Shown: positions 22,701-29,549, numbered from the stretch's first letter. The stretch: 64,000 nucleotides of DNA from Homarus americanus (GCF_018991925.1 NW_024756914.1:5637329-5701328), one strand, 5' to 3'. A program made the numbers and translations. Notes: generated by a model not told the origin, from the sequence alone.

Positions 22701-23393
22701 TAACAACTCTGGTTTACCACTGGTAAGCAGAAGGTTTTCCAGGTATGTAAAGATGTGGGGAGCACTGTATCTGGTGATGTCATCATCCGTCAGTGGTTTG
22801 TCCCTGGTGTCGTTGAGTTGGTCATTCATGTTCCTAACCATTTGGTCAAAATCGCGGTCGTCAATATCATAAACAGCTTTTGCTGCCTCAAGAAGCTCTG
22901 TCAGCAATGTTCTCAGTTCCTCTGTCTTTTCCACAAAATGATTGTTACTCACACCTAGTCGTGAGTGCATCAAGTTATTCCTGAAATTTTTTACCGCTTG
23001 GAGTTTTTCATGAAGGTCATCGTGCAGGTCCATGAATTTTAGTTTTGCTCCAAGAGAAACACTGCCACGCACCAAAGCGATGGCCTGGAAAAGTAGCGAA
23101 ATGTCGTAAGATTTGCCATCAGGGTCACCCTCAATCTTCTCACGTTGGATAGTGTCGAACTTATACTCCAATAGTTCGTCGGTGAACTGTTTTTTGTTCT
23201 TCAGGAACTCGGAAAGCTTCATATAATTGGGCTTCCCCGCCTTTTGAGCTGATAGTTTGTACACCGTCAGCATAGCGGGTTGGCCAGATCTGTCTGTCAT
23301 CTTGATAAGGCGGAGTGAACATGTCTCCTCCTCGTCAAACGCTGTTGTTGTTTGTTGTGAAGATGATCCTGGGGGCTGCTGAGGCGTCCCCAT
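1334..23393 (-). CDS. HEPN-NACHT-LRR receptor-like gene, spliced, 3'-incomplete (gene-level model)
   Basis: Gene model linking eight coding exons on the minus strand: 23393-20836, 19363-19215, 16564-16414, 15702-15541, 14419-14378, 5186-5157, 5019-4990 and 1363-1334. Every internal exon has AG before and GT after it, and all junction phases agree (2, 1, 2, 2, 2, 2, 2). The frame stays open through about 1,050 codons and continues beyond the window. Domain order is HEPN-like RNase fold, NACHT ATPase, winged-helix-like segment, LRR-like exons, then short charged helical exons. The architecture is that of a STAND/NLR intracellular sensor: a ligand-sensing C-terminal part, an ATP-driven oligomerisation switch, and an N-terminal effector. 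The long first coding exon is secure; the micro-exons are inferred from splice signals and phase and need transcript support. Confidence 0.72.
1405..1645. mobile_element. Penelope-like element remnant, left part (inverted 3' segment plus start of GIY-YIG)
   Basis: Positions 1405-1500 are the reverse complement of the 3' region at about 4440-4590 (shared blocks CAACTGAATTTA, GGGACTGA and ATAACATCAGGTCA). Positions 1510-1645 on plus read a GIY-YIG endonuclease start: VYCIPCSNSNGNYVGLTGK, matching the C-P-C...YVG-TG pattern of Penelope-like retroelements. The reading frame stops where a CR1-like copy begins and resumes at about 4088. The inverted flank fits the complex terminal repeats of this class. 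Confidence 0.7.
1646..4087 (+). mobile_element. CR1-like LINE, family 1, degenerate copy A
   Basis: 5'-truncated copy starting at the endonuclease domain (IIAFTETW near 1755), then reverse transcriptase: SGVPQDSVLGPLLF (3160-3205), FADD (about 3258) and the C-terminal block ending LNLHSLERRRVRGDM (3730-3780). The 3' end is the family-typical repeat TGTTCTCATGTTCTTATGTT. Many stops and frameshifts make it inactive. It lies inside a Penelope-like element with near-identical octamers at the two junctions (AACAAAAG and AACACAAG), consistent with an imperfect target duplication. Confidence 0.88.
4088..4682 (+). mobile_element. Penelope-like element remnant, right part (GIY-YIG C-terminus and 3' end)
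   Basis: The frame resumes as HKYNIRTTSENS... and then SKCVTERLLVEAILIRE followed by YKTDNNCSLNLF, the usual C-terminal end of the GIY-YIG region of Penelope-like elements. The 3' region holds a hammerhead-like core at 4576-4602. The downstream border is the minisatellite at 4681. Together with 1510-1645 this is one element split by CR1 copy A. Confidence 0.68.
4560..4625 (+). ncRNA. Candidate hammerhead ribozyme core in the Penelope-like element
   Basis: CTGAAGA (4576-4582) matches the hammerhead CUGANGA box. GTCTT (4584-4588) can pair with AAGAT (4594-4598) as stem II, followed by GAAA (4599-4602), a three-base-pair stem III (AGC/GCT) and a CTC cleavage triplet. Penelope-like elements are known to carry such ribozymes. 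I could not find a convincing stem I, so this may be a decayed or chance motif. Confidence 0.3.
4681..4922. repeat. 48-bp minisatellite, second block
   Basis: Five copies of the same 48-bp unit as 1-1287, directly followed by the duplicated exon segment. It lies just behind the 5' splice site of exon 7 on the minus strand. Confidence 0.93.
4917..5060. repeat. Duplicated exon-plus-flank segment, copy 2
   Basis: Partner of 1262-1404; near-identical through the minisatellite end, intron flank, exon and 3' flank, diverging after AAACAAACAA. Confidence 0.9.
4990..5019 (-). CDS. NLR-like gene exon 7: 30-bp micro-exon
   Basis: TTTTACAG before and GTGAGTGAGG after on minus. Phase 2-2, encoding EQEAAEQRR with a rebuilt Arg at the upstream junction (AG|A). 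Identical to exon 8. Upstream it shares the block TGACATCTAATTTATGTTTT with exon 6, showing that exons 6, 7 and 8 descend from one exon. Confidence 0.62.
5096..5128. repeat. (AT)n microsatellite
   Basis: About 33 bp of alternating AT in the intron behind exon 6. Confidence 0.9.
5157..5186 (-). CDS. NLR-like gene exon 6: 30-bp micro-exon (divergent paralogue)
   Basis: TTTTTTTATTGCAG precedes and GTAAGAGTGAG follows on minus. It is 30 bp, phase 2-2, encoding EADFALRIQ. Length, phase and upstream intron match exons 7 and 8 but the coding bases have diverged, so this is an older duplicate. The junction with exon 5 rebuilds Gly (GG|T). Confidence 0.6.
5252..5955. repeat. GTGTGTTGCTGTCAGT minisatellite
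   Basis: About 35 imperfect copies of a 16-24-bp unit whose core is TGTTGCTGTCAGTGTG, with variable GT length. It abuts the 5' end of a CR1-like element and is read through by open frames because of its composition. Confidence 0.93.
5998..6948 (+). pseudogene. Esterase (SGNH) plus endonuclease fusion ORF of CR1-like element
   Basis: From the ATG at 5998 (MKRQDGVVPGEKRA) the frame runs 317 codons. Its first part is an SGNH/GDSL-type esterase of the kind known in CR1 ORF1: block I VVGDSQVRFLD (nucleophile Ser), GND in VRGNDIGKV, and DGVHLSRDG with the DxxH catalytic pair. A charged linker (RKLKPKRNKERTH) then leads, without a stop, into the APE endonuclease (LNVYYANSRSMRNKM, IIAFTETW). A one-base frameshift near 6930 ends it. 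In most CR1 elements the esterase and endonuclease are on separate ORFs; here they are one reading frame. Upstream codons are minisatellite and not part of the protein. Confidence 0.75.
6905..7600 (+). pseudogene. APE endonuclease domain of copy B, continued
   Basis: Continues the endonuclease after the frameshift: GGVAIYVRDN, VGDFNFSQIDW (catalytic Asp region) and NSDHKEIRF (catalytic His in the SDH motif). There is an in-frame stop near 7035. The domain is otherwise complete to the SDH block. The tail after 7480 is a linker typical of this family. Confidence 0.8.
7615..8172 (+). pseudogene. Reverse transcriptase N-terminal part of copy B
   Basis: Reads LLNTQRQNILYRKLRS, then a Lys-rich linker and NKSPGPDEIFARV, the conserved entry to the reverse transcriptase fingers. 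It stops where antisense copy C begins. The downstream continuation (KEELSMPLAKLFN) is found at 10880. Confidence 0.8.
9295..9392. mobile_element. 98-bp pogo/Tigger-like MITE
   Basis: Inverted repeats CAGTAAAACCTCGATTAACC and the reverse complement at the right end, with TA on both sides (9293-9294, 9393-9394). Size, CAGT ends and TA duplication fit a Tc1/mariner-superfamily pogo/Tigger-type non-autonomous element. Host sequence on the two sides rejoins the CR1 reading. Confidence 0.88.
10365..10721. other. Unassigned segment inside copy C
   Basis: Replaces the endonuclease-reverse transcriptase linker of copy C. It contains a short ATACATAC-rich stretch (10640-10705) and no ORF I can support. 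It may be a further small insertion or a variable linker. Confidence 0.4.
10877..12345 (+). mobile_element. CR1-like LINE family 1, 3' half of copy B
   Basis: Reverse transcriptase from KECKEELSMPLAKLF through LDFSKAYDRVPHERLIRK, SGVPQGSVLGPLLF and the thumb/C-terminal block DKCKVISIGDVNRETRY to MTRIIPVIRNLEYRDRL, then the 3' UTR ending TTCATTCTTATGTTCTTAA. The active-site motif normally FADD reads FTDD at about 11488, and an in-frame stop is present, so it is inactive. It continues copy B across the copy C insertion. Confidence 0.85.
12355..12960 (-). mobile_element. CR1-like LINE family 2, 5'-truncated 3' fragment
   Basis: Minus-strand reverse transcriptase C-terminus: LRRMTKMITGLRNLPYLDRL, RGDMIEVFKWVKGINKGD, and a 3' UTR ending TTATGTTCTTATG. 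It differs clearly from family 1 in protein sequence. A second copy is at 55171-55587. Confidence 0.82.
12961..14310. repeat. About 32-bp minisatellite related to the 48-bp array
   Basis: Around 40 imperfect copies with core AGTAAGATACTACAGGTGTG and spacer GTGGCAGTGTTAC. The core resembles that of the 48-bp array (GTAAGATGCTACAGGTGTG), suggesting common origin. On minus it starts about 70 bp behind the 5' splice site of exon 5. Confidence 0.94.
14378..14419 (-). CDS. NLR-like gene exon 5: 42-bp exon
   Basis: Preceded on minus by a strong tract, TTTTTCTTTTGTATTCCAG, and followed by GTGAGAGAG. The 42 bp are phase 2-2 and encode MKKEDIWRWGERK, with Arg rebuilt from AG|A at the junction with exon 4. 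The following intron contains TGCCATCATGA, also found behind exons 7 and 8, so this exon probably belongs to the same duplication series. It fits no stop-containing alternative in this phase. Confidence 0.6.
14491..14548. repeat. (GT)n microsatellite
   Basis: About 58 bp of uninterrupted GT, in intron 4 close to the 3' splice site of exon 5. Confidence 0.95.
14696..15486. repeat. 30-bp minisatellite
   Basis: About 26 copies of a 30-bp unit containing ATTATGAGCACCTGTGAGTC. Period divisible by three, hence open pseudo-ORFs on both strands. It sits behind exon 4 on minus, separated from it by a CA tract. Confidence 0.95.
15487..15520. repeat. (CA)n microsatellite
   Basis: About 33 bp of CA repeat, 20 bp behind the 5' splice site of exon 4 on minus. 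Confidence 0.95.
15541..15702 (-). CDS. NLR-like gene exon 4: LRR-like exon
   Basis: Acceptor TCTTTCCCGCCCTCAG and donor AG|GTGCGT on minus; 162 bp, phase 2-2. It encodes QLGYLVLPGSHLSDQDLQVL, continuing with LANQLKRLDVLVGDGVYV and ending at GYTVH plus a split Arg codon. The leucine spacing (LxxLxLxxxxLxxxxLxxL) is that of leucine-rich repeats, following directly from exon 3 (Met rebuilt from AT|G). It is open across the full exon and not part of a repeat. Confidence 0.75.
15703..16413. other. Intron between exons 3 and 4
   Basis: No coding frame, element terminus or tandem repeat that I can support. Unique AT-rich sequence. Confidence 0.5.
16414..16564 (-). CDS. NLR-like gene exon 3: LRR-like exon
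   Basis: Acceptor TTTTTTTTTCTCCAG and donor CAT|GTAAGC on minus; 151 bp, phase 1-2. It encodes LHVPAGVTPALLPRQLPNII, then CGLDLFLSGIDTDHIDW and AAQVAQQLQPEN. The L-D-L-F-L-SG core and 28-30-residue spacing match the preceding and following LRR-like exons. Its start phase requires exon 2 to end with one base, which a GTGGGT donor there supplies. Confidence 0.74.
16596..18195 (-). mobile_element. Non-LTR retrotransposon fragment with (TTA)n tail
   Basis: Minus-strand reverse transcriptase remnants: LARCPADWK-like ARCPADWKTSYVSPEPKS (18060-18140), SSTIHCLVSFLDYIYHHLEK, VVAFIDFTKVFDLVNHNLI, LMLINDALKETPDHWKYVDD, and a C-terminal KRACKIILSSSYS (17150-17195). Several frameshifts and an altered catalytic block make it dead. 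The 3' end is an (AAT)n tract on plus (16604-16746), i.e. a (TTA)n tail on the element strand. It sits in intron 2, its tail about 30-40 bp from the exon 3 acceptor. Confidence 0.8.
18500..18546. repeat. GA/CA/CG alternating tract
   Basis: GAGAGAGAGA then a CA run and ACGCGCGCGCG; purine-pyrimidine alternation over most of it, a sequence type able to adopt Z-DNA. Confidence 0.8.
18560..19205. repeat. About 21-23-bp minisatellite (ACATAACATGGGGTCACAC)
   Basis: Around 28 imperfect copies of ACATAACATGGGGTCACAC with variable CA spacers. On minus it begins within about 10 bp of the 5' splice site of exon 2. Confidence 0.94.
19215..19363 (-). CDS. NLR-like gene exon 2: LRR-like exon
   Basis: Acceptor AGTAATGTTGCAG and donor TTG|GTGGGT on minus; 149 bp, phase 2-1. 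It encodes CRVRQFKGQLSGAAVKMLPD, then TLLGLHLVITGKDPDL and APALSSLWRSVRL. Joining to exon 1 rebuilds Arg from CG|G; joining to exon 3 rebuilds Gly from G|GA. An alternative donor four bases on would not keep phase with exon 3. Leucine pattern is LRR-like. Confidence 0.72.
19800..20690 (+). pseudogene. Non-LTR reverse transcriptase remnant (RTE/CFDP2-type)
   Basis: Decayed plus-strand reading: SDNHHPISLLSIAGKI (19890-19940), FFAVRQ, AMIFINLTKTFD (20070-20105), DDCAFLMHTRTPAGH (20430-20470), IKLKKTVVYQAAPRHH and IKIFNYLGSI (20590-20620). The block order matches the reverse transcriptase of RTE-like LINEs often annotated as CFDP2-like. Multiple frameshifts. It lies in intron 1 of the NLR-like gene, antisense to it. 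Confidence 0.7.
20836..23393 (-). CDS. NLR-like gene exon 1 (coding): HEPN-like plus NACHT domains
   Basis: 852 codons plus two bases. Residues 1-25 are low-complexity; about 50-180 form an all-helical domain resembling the DZIP3/hRUL138-type HEPN, with NFRNNLMHSR giving R138-x4-H143, the catalytic RNase motif of HEPN domains. The NACHT domain follows: Walker A GPAGVGKTT (303-311), Walker B LLVLVDGLDE (378-387), TTR with the sensor Arg at 415, a GxP-like LRLPLNL, and the winged-helix block FPHKGVQDFYSALYI (613-627). All key residues are present. The open frame continues to a stop at 20745, but AAACG|GTACAG at 20836/20835 is the donor in phase with exon 2. The ATG at 23393 lies 16 bases after a good acceptor. 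Function is inferred: ATP-gated intracellular sensor with an RNase-type effector. Confidence 0.9.
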
Positions 23394-23409
23394 GGTTGGT
23401 CATTAGAAA
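23394..23409 (-). promoter_or_regulatory. 5' UTR stub and splice acceptor before the start codon
   Basis: On minus, TTTTCTTCCTTACAG ends at 23410 and is followed by 16 bases and then CCAACCATGG, a good start context. This implies a non-coding upstream exon; the best candidate ends at 35636. Confidence 0.65.
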
Positions 23410-24590
23410 CTGTAAGGAAGAAAAGTCCAACAGATTAATAAATTAAACCATTCGAGCAGCTACCTCCTATCTGGAATACTGGCGGAATACTGACGTTCTG
23501 TATAAAAAAAATCATATATCGTAAAGTAATTCTTAGCGACCAAGTGCTCTGACATTGTTCATATAGTCTCCTACACCCTGTGGCGCCCCAGTAATCCAGG
23601 AAAATGGTGAATAAATTGTGCACTTTACGAAACAAGCATGAAATTTTCAGAAAAAATAGCCTTTTACTAGCTGAATAAATTTAGATTTAGGGCCTTTTGA
23701 AACAATCCAAAATGGCCGCCATTTTATAAGTTCCCTGAAATATTTTGTATATACTGTAGGTTATGTGTTGAAAAGATTGAAATTCTCTTACATCATAAAG
23801 CTTCATTATATGAATTAATTTTGTAAAAAAAATAATGAGAAAACAAGATGGCTGGCATTTTAAAGACGTTTTCACGTTTGTGCAGTCTTTTACGTGAAGG
23901 AAAGCTCCAGCTGTACAAGGATGCTTTAAAACAAAAATTAGAAGGTCCACACTATTCTCGTTGGCGACCAGTTAAAGGAGTTCAACAGTGGGAACTTCGT
24001 AGTACATTAAACGTACAAACCATTTTCTGGAATTCCAAATGATCATGACCAAAACAACAGGTGTGTCAAGGAGGTCGGTGGAGCCATAGGGACGAAGGCA
24101 AGAACTGCCATCGTGTATACGATGCTGTGGTATCCTGGCGGTCGTAATACAGTGGAAGAAAAGTTTAGCGATTATTCAAGAATGGCCATGGTGGTTCCCG
24201 ACCGCCGTCTGTTGTTACTACGTCATCGTGGTGTAGTCAGGTGTACCAACTAGCGGAAGACTGGGAGGTTGGTACTCTGCGACCCGCAAAACCTTGTCAG
24301 TGGCACGAGACGTTTGCTCGTATCACTCGATTTACCAGCATGAAAAACTTTAATCCCAAGCTAAGGTGCACCTCATTTTCCTATTTTCTTGGATTATAAG
24401 CCAATTCTAGGTATGAAATACGATCACGTACAGTGAATATAGGTAAATAAAGCTGGTAACAACCATAAGAACGTAGGAATAGTGCAGTATCTGTTCATTT
24501 CTTCTTTGTCCTTATTAAATATAACAATAAAGTATTAAGTTTGTCACGAACTTGGGGTTTGGTGAGTGTAAATAAAGAGAATTATGGCCA
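23410..24590. other. First intron, segment without recognised genes
   Basis: Unique AT-rich sequence. A 64-codon plus-strand frame at 23848 has no family I recognise. No element terminus seen. Confidence 0.4.
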
Positions 24591-24599
24591 TAGGACTGC

Positions 24600-25930
24600 C
24601 TAAAAAGTGTTCTGAATTACTTCGATGAATGGTTTCTGGACCAGAAATAACAAGGATGGTTGATGAGTTTCAGGGTGCACAGGAAACTCATCACTCAAAC
24701 ACACTGAGTACTCAACACCACGAACAGGTTGAAAGTATTCACAGCACATTTGAGAAACAGGAATTGTTGGTGGTACGACACACGAGACACTGTTGACCAT
24801 ATAGTGATATATACTGTGCCATACGGAAAATAGGGCAGGCTGGAAAAAAAAATCGCATGTCTTGTGGAAGATCGAATCATAAAGAGAACTAAATCACTCT
24901 TTGATCCAATTTGCAAGAACCGATTACCGCTCTTCAACTGCCCACCAGCTAGAATTGTGTCAAAGGATAAGCAAGAGATTGACTCGCTAAAGAAAACCTG
25001 TGCCCTCTTCTCACAGCTGTGTGTGTCTTGCCAGGTTCGGGGTAGTAGTCTTGAAAACCAGTCGTCACCGCCACCATCATTGTCTCAATTTGGAGAGTTA
25101 ATATCGGGAAAAAATATGATCTTGCGCAAATCGTGGAAAGCTTGGTGACAAACCTTCAGGTACCTCATGATGTCGAAGTTCTGTTACCGATGGAACTATT
25201 GCTGTGAACTTTTTTAAACCAATTGCTTGCAAAGCTTTTCTTGAATATGGAGAAAATGTATCTATGAAATACTTGATGTGGCAACTGCAGAATGAGAGCA
25301 AGAGGCTTGACATCATCTGGGATGACTGTAGCCCTGGTGGCTTGAAAGAATGTACCAGGAGAAAACAAGGGAAAGGTGTCCGAAGGAGAGTTCATCCAGA
25401 CAACGGGATTCCTGGAAACTGGAATGAATTTCTTAGGGAGGATAAATACAAAGCAGAGCTTTATCACTTTATAGCAGGTCTCGTCTGAGACATTACATTG
25501 TGGAGATAAGCAAATACCCTGTAGTCTCAACGCAGGGAAAGAATGTTTTCTACAACCTAGATATGGATACCAACAATTTGCTTCTGTTCACATGGAGAAG
25601 CAGATAGTAAACATCTCCTTTATGTAGCGGGATGTGCAAACACGGATACACGAAAACCATGATTATGTACTGTGGACACAAACGAAATCGTCATAGCTGT
25701 TCCCATGTTTCAGTATCTGGGCATCAGCGAACTTGGGCATCGCGTTTGGAACTATATCCCATTTCTTCCTATAGGTCGAGACCCATCACTTCTGAAAAAT
25801 TTGAGCTTGTTGCCAAAAGTGCACAATTCACACCATATTATGCACCAATTGCACCATTTTCTTGGACGAGGTATCGTGATATTAGTGTTGTTTATGTAAT
25901 GGAAGGCTCAGTAAAAATACCATTCATAAT
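24600..25930 (+). pseudogene. Decayed copy of a multicopy animal protein family of unknown function
   Basis: Readable blocks in order: a DTRD-type motif (24778), KRTKSLFDPICKNRLPLF (24880-24935), CALFSQLCVSCQVRG, PPPSLSQFGELISGK (25070-25110), SNRWN-free stretch, FLEYGENVSMKYL (25240-25270), RLDIIWDDCSPGGLKECT then RRKQGKGVRRRVHPD (25300-25400), GIPGNWNEFLR, SHGEADSKHLL and VDTNEIVIAV (25670-25700). The last resembles the HEEADTR / VDTDVVVLA motifs of a family repeated in many arthropod, cnidarian and fish genomes. Frameshifts interrupt every junction. Probably mobile-element-derived, but I cannot name the element. Confidence 0.55.
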
Positions 25931-26925
25931 GAAACTTATTTAAATTTCAAGTAAATTCCGTTTTTAAATAATTCCCCAAATTTTAAATAAGTCCCAAATT
26001 TCAAAGTCATTTCAATCTAATGTAATAAAGTTGAATGGTTTTATGTACGTATATAGTGTTTACTGTGTAGCAGAATTAGTCTAGTTCTCCCTTTGAAAGG
26101 AAAGAGAATGGATAATCGGCCGGTAAACCATTGTTTAGATAAATTATTGTGAATTAATCATAAATTGTTAGATTATATCAAGTAAAATGTCAGACAGTCT
26201 GATGGTTTGAGAACATTTTGAAATAAGTGTTGAGTCTTAAAATGTTGAAACTATGTAAATTGTTAAAACGTTGTATGTTATTGTAATACACATGTAATTT
26301 TCTCAGTCAATACATAACATTAACTTTTTAATTGTTAATTGCAAAACAGCTACTTTATTAATTGTGAATTACTGAGGGAAAGTTCTGTGGAAATTAGGTT
26401 GAACATACAGGCTGGTATACATGTAGGCCTATGTTTACTTGAGGCGTTTGAATGATGCCGGAGTCATTGTAATTGTAACATAGCTTAGAAGAGTTTATTC
26501 ATTCAGCGTCATAAACATTAAAATAAGTTGAAGAAAAATTATAATGTGAAGAACTGAAATAAAATATTTAACATAAATAAACTGGAAATATGTAAATTAC
26601 AATAAGTAGTGAACAATGAAAAGCAAAGTACCTGTATTACTTTATTGTTCATATTAATTATTTGGAATGACATTTCTGTGAATTTATTAGCTACTTATAT
26701 GATTCTGTGTAAAGTGATTTTCAGGGGTTTATGTCTTGGAGAAGAATTCATGTATATAGAAGTGATGTGCACAGGATTTCATAATGGGAAGCAGTGTAAA
26801 CTTTACTGCCAGATTTAGGATTGAAGCTGTCTATATGTCCAGAGGTTCCCAAGTATTTTGAACAAAGGGTATGTATGGTCTACAAGCATTATAATACCAA
26901 ATTATGCATCGGCATATTAGTATTT
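25931..26925. other. First intron, AT-rich segment
   Basis: Strongly AT-rich sequence with no supported ORF, terminus or repeat. Confidence 0.4.
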
Positions 26926-28060
26926 TAGGTCTTCCTATAATTTTTCGGAGTCCTTGTCAGATTTGATTATATTGCACTCCCTATTTGTGGTCATAAGCAA
27001 ATTTACTGCTGTCAACGCCTACTGTATATCTGTGTTTTTAATGTATAATGTATAACTAATAGTAACGGTACTAGTACAGTCCTGGGTACGCCACTAGTGA
27101 CGTTACCCATCAGATTTTATTATTAATATTGGCCCTCTGTTTCAATCACGCCATAATCCAATACCATGTGCCTCTACTTTACTATTAGTCTGTGGTGTAA
27201 TGGTCAGTATGCTCGCCTCGCAAGCGAGTTCACCCAGTTTTGATCCTCGGGCAGGGTGAAACTATGGGCGATTTTCTTTACGCCATTTGCCTCTGTCTGT
27301 CCAGCAGTAATTGGGGACCTGGATGTTAATCGACTTGCGGATCGTGTTCCTGGGTAATGGTTAGCCAGTGCAGTTGGCGAGTTGTCCGGTCTTCTCGGAC
27401 TATACTTTGACACTGGGTCATGCAGCTCGTTAACTCAGGGTGTGGTTGTTGTGTTGGCGACAGCTTCTACACCTTAAACAAACTCACGCTTAGGTGCCCC
27501 TAGGGCCGGTCATCCTTGATCACAAGGGGCAACCTTTATTAGTCTTGCATGGGAACCCTGCCAAAGGATTGGCTAACGTCGAGGTAAACCATATCATAAT
27601 CGTGTCCATCGTCAAATGATTCAACAACAGTTGAAAAGATTGCTAATAAATTTGTGAGCCACGTTTACCCTCTGGTAGAGCCATGCTGAGTCATTAATGA
27701 AATTGTGTTTCTTAAGGTAATATCCAATTGAATTTGTAACATTTGCATCCAGTAATTTCCCTACAGTTGGTGTTAAACTGATGTCCCAGGACGGTAGTTA
27801 GGATAGATTTTTCAGCAGTATCACGTTTGCTATCTTCAAGGATTATGGAACAACTCCCGAATTGATTTTAATGACATGTTAATCAAGTTTGCCAAAGGCA
27901 TATAAGTTCTTTATATTCCTTTGATAATTTAACAAAAATCTCATCAGAACTTATTTGGTTTACGTTTATTTCTTCGTTTACTGACATCGTTACTAGTCAC
28001 TACTATGTCACTTGCGGTAGTTTACTTTGTTCACTGGCGATCTAGGTCAACAACTAAATA
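26926..28060 (-). mobile_element. CR1-like LINE family 1, old remnant split by a SINE
   Basis: Matches copy C at nucleotide level on minus: GGAGTCCTTGTCAGATTTGA (26945), CCACTAGTGACGTTACC (27090), then after the SINE CTAACGTCGAGGTAAACC (27570) and TGACATCGTTACTAGTCACT (27980). Heavily mutated with indels. Older than copies B and C. Confidence 0.78.
27183..27545 (+). mobile_element. tRNA-derived SINE with 9-bp target duplication
   Basis: Bounded by TATTAGTCT at 27183-27191 and 27537-27545. The head resembles a tRNA: A-box-like TGGTGTAATGG (27192-27202), an anticodon arm CTCGC-loop-GCGAG with loop CTCGCAA (anticodon CGC, as in tRNA-Ala), and B-box-like TTTGATCCTCGG (27239-27250). The body of about 280 bp has no ORF. 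Inserted in an old CR1 remnant whose sequence resumes on both sides. Confidence 0.82.
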
Positions 28061-29070
28061 GTTATGTCCAATTTATCATCTAAATTCTCGCCTGACTATT
28101 AGAGCTACAATCTGCTCATCGTAAGGATTAAAATATCCAAAGCAATTCTACTGGCTCAATTTTTCTATAAGAGTCGCACACACAACGCTTCCGTGACGGC
28201 TGCTGGACCACCACTCCACGACCCCCTGACGGAGACACGATGATCCTCCCCATACTGGCCAGATATTATGTAAATAATGTTAATGGTGTGTTGAAGGAAT
28301 ATCCTTCCTTTCTTAGGCTTTAGTAAACACCCTTATAATAATTATATATACTTGTGACACTTGCCAGATGCTTCTGGTGTTATTGTACAGGGGTACCTAG
28401 TGACAGCATTAGGATCCCGCTTCCTCTATCAAGGAATAAATATTGAAATTGAATTGAATTGAAGAGCCACAGGTAAATCTGATTGCACAAAAATGGCCTA
28501 ACTTGGATAATGCGGCCTTGTGCGCGCTGCACTTAACCTTTTTGGTATACAGTACTTAAATCTATCGTAATTATTATATCACACTTAAACTATATACCCT
28601 AATCAACACCCACGTCCCCTGAGGTGTTATGCTTAGAGTGGAAAAGATTTCATTACATATAAACAAAGGTGACAAGACTGCTGCATCCTCCCCATGCAAC
28701 AACAACACCTTAAAACAAAAAAAACAGTAGAACAACGGAAGGACTTAGACAAAAGGGGGTGTATTGTGAACTTAAGAGACAATGAACATAAGTACATTAA
28801 TGGCAAACATAACCCAATCACAGAAAACAGCCAAAATAGGTTCCCTGTTCAGTACAATGAAGTAACCGACCAAACCAAAATGACGTCAGCATCAATTGTA
28901 AGAAAAATAACGTTATGTTCTCAGTTTCGAACATACCGAAAAATCTAACCTTACCCAACCCAACCCAAATTACCCAACAAACCTAATCCAATTCAACCTA
29001 ACTTGTTATTGGTTCTTAAATTAAGATGTGACTGTTTTATGACTTTTTTTCCTGTGAATTTATTTCCGTT
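28061..29070. other. Intronic segment without supported genes
   Basis: Contains a short (AATTG)n run near 28445 and a degenerate CCAACCCAACCC / CCTAACC block near 28945-29005. No ORF supported. Confidence 0.45.
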
Positions 29071-29074
29071 CACC

Positions 29075-29315
29075 GAGTTGACAACTGCTGACGTCCGGAC
29101 GTCCGGTCTACGTGGTCACAAGAAAACTTACGCAAACGAGATTCAGATTCGCGGGGCACCCCCTGTGCAAGTCGAAGCGCAAAGGCGTTTACAGCGCCCA
29201 ACAGGGAAGCATGCAGAGCTCATGCTTGCCTTCTTCTTGACTCGTGTAATGTAAGGCGTAAGTCCCAGAACGGCCATGGATTATGTCAGCAAGTTACATT
29301 AAGTGACAGGATGAG
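29075..29315. repeat. Interspersed repeat, copy 1 (second copy at 53935-54115)
   Basis: Shares GCGTTTACAGCGCCCA, GGGAAGCATGC, TCATGCTTGC, GTCAGCAAGTTACAT and AAGTGACAG in the same order with 53935-54115. Unknown family; no coding capacity or termini recognised. Confidence 0.7.
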
Positions 29316-29549
29316 TGTGTGGGTGGAGAACTTGACAAGAGCAGAGGGTTAATGCGACTCCGGAGATCATTGTCGCTAGCCTCGCACGGGGTCAATTTTC
29401 TGTTCTCTATGTCCCAAGATCACATCTTAAAAACTCGATGGAAAGCTCATGAGCATCCGCTGGACCTTTCAAGGAGGTTTAAGGGGAGGGGAGACAAAAA
29501 CCCCTCAGTTAAAGTGCATGACAGGACAAAATCCATCATATTTGTTTCT

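Noticed and set aside
22012..22958. Plus-strand frames opposite the NACHT exon
   Set aside because: Antisense shadows of the strong minus-strand coding frame.
27183..27270. Functional tRNA gene
   Set aside because: The acceptor and D arms do not pair, the A-box is imperfect, and the sequence continues into a repeat body with a target duplication; it is a SINE head.
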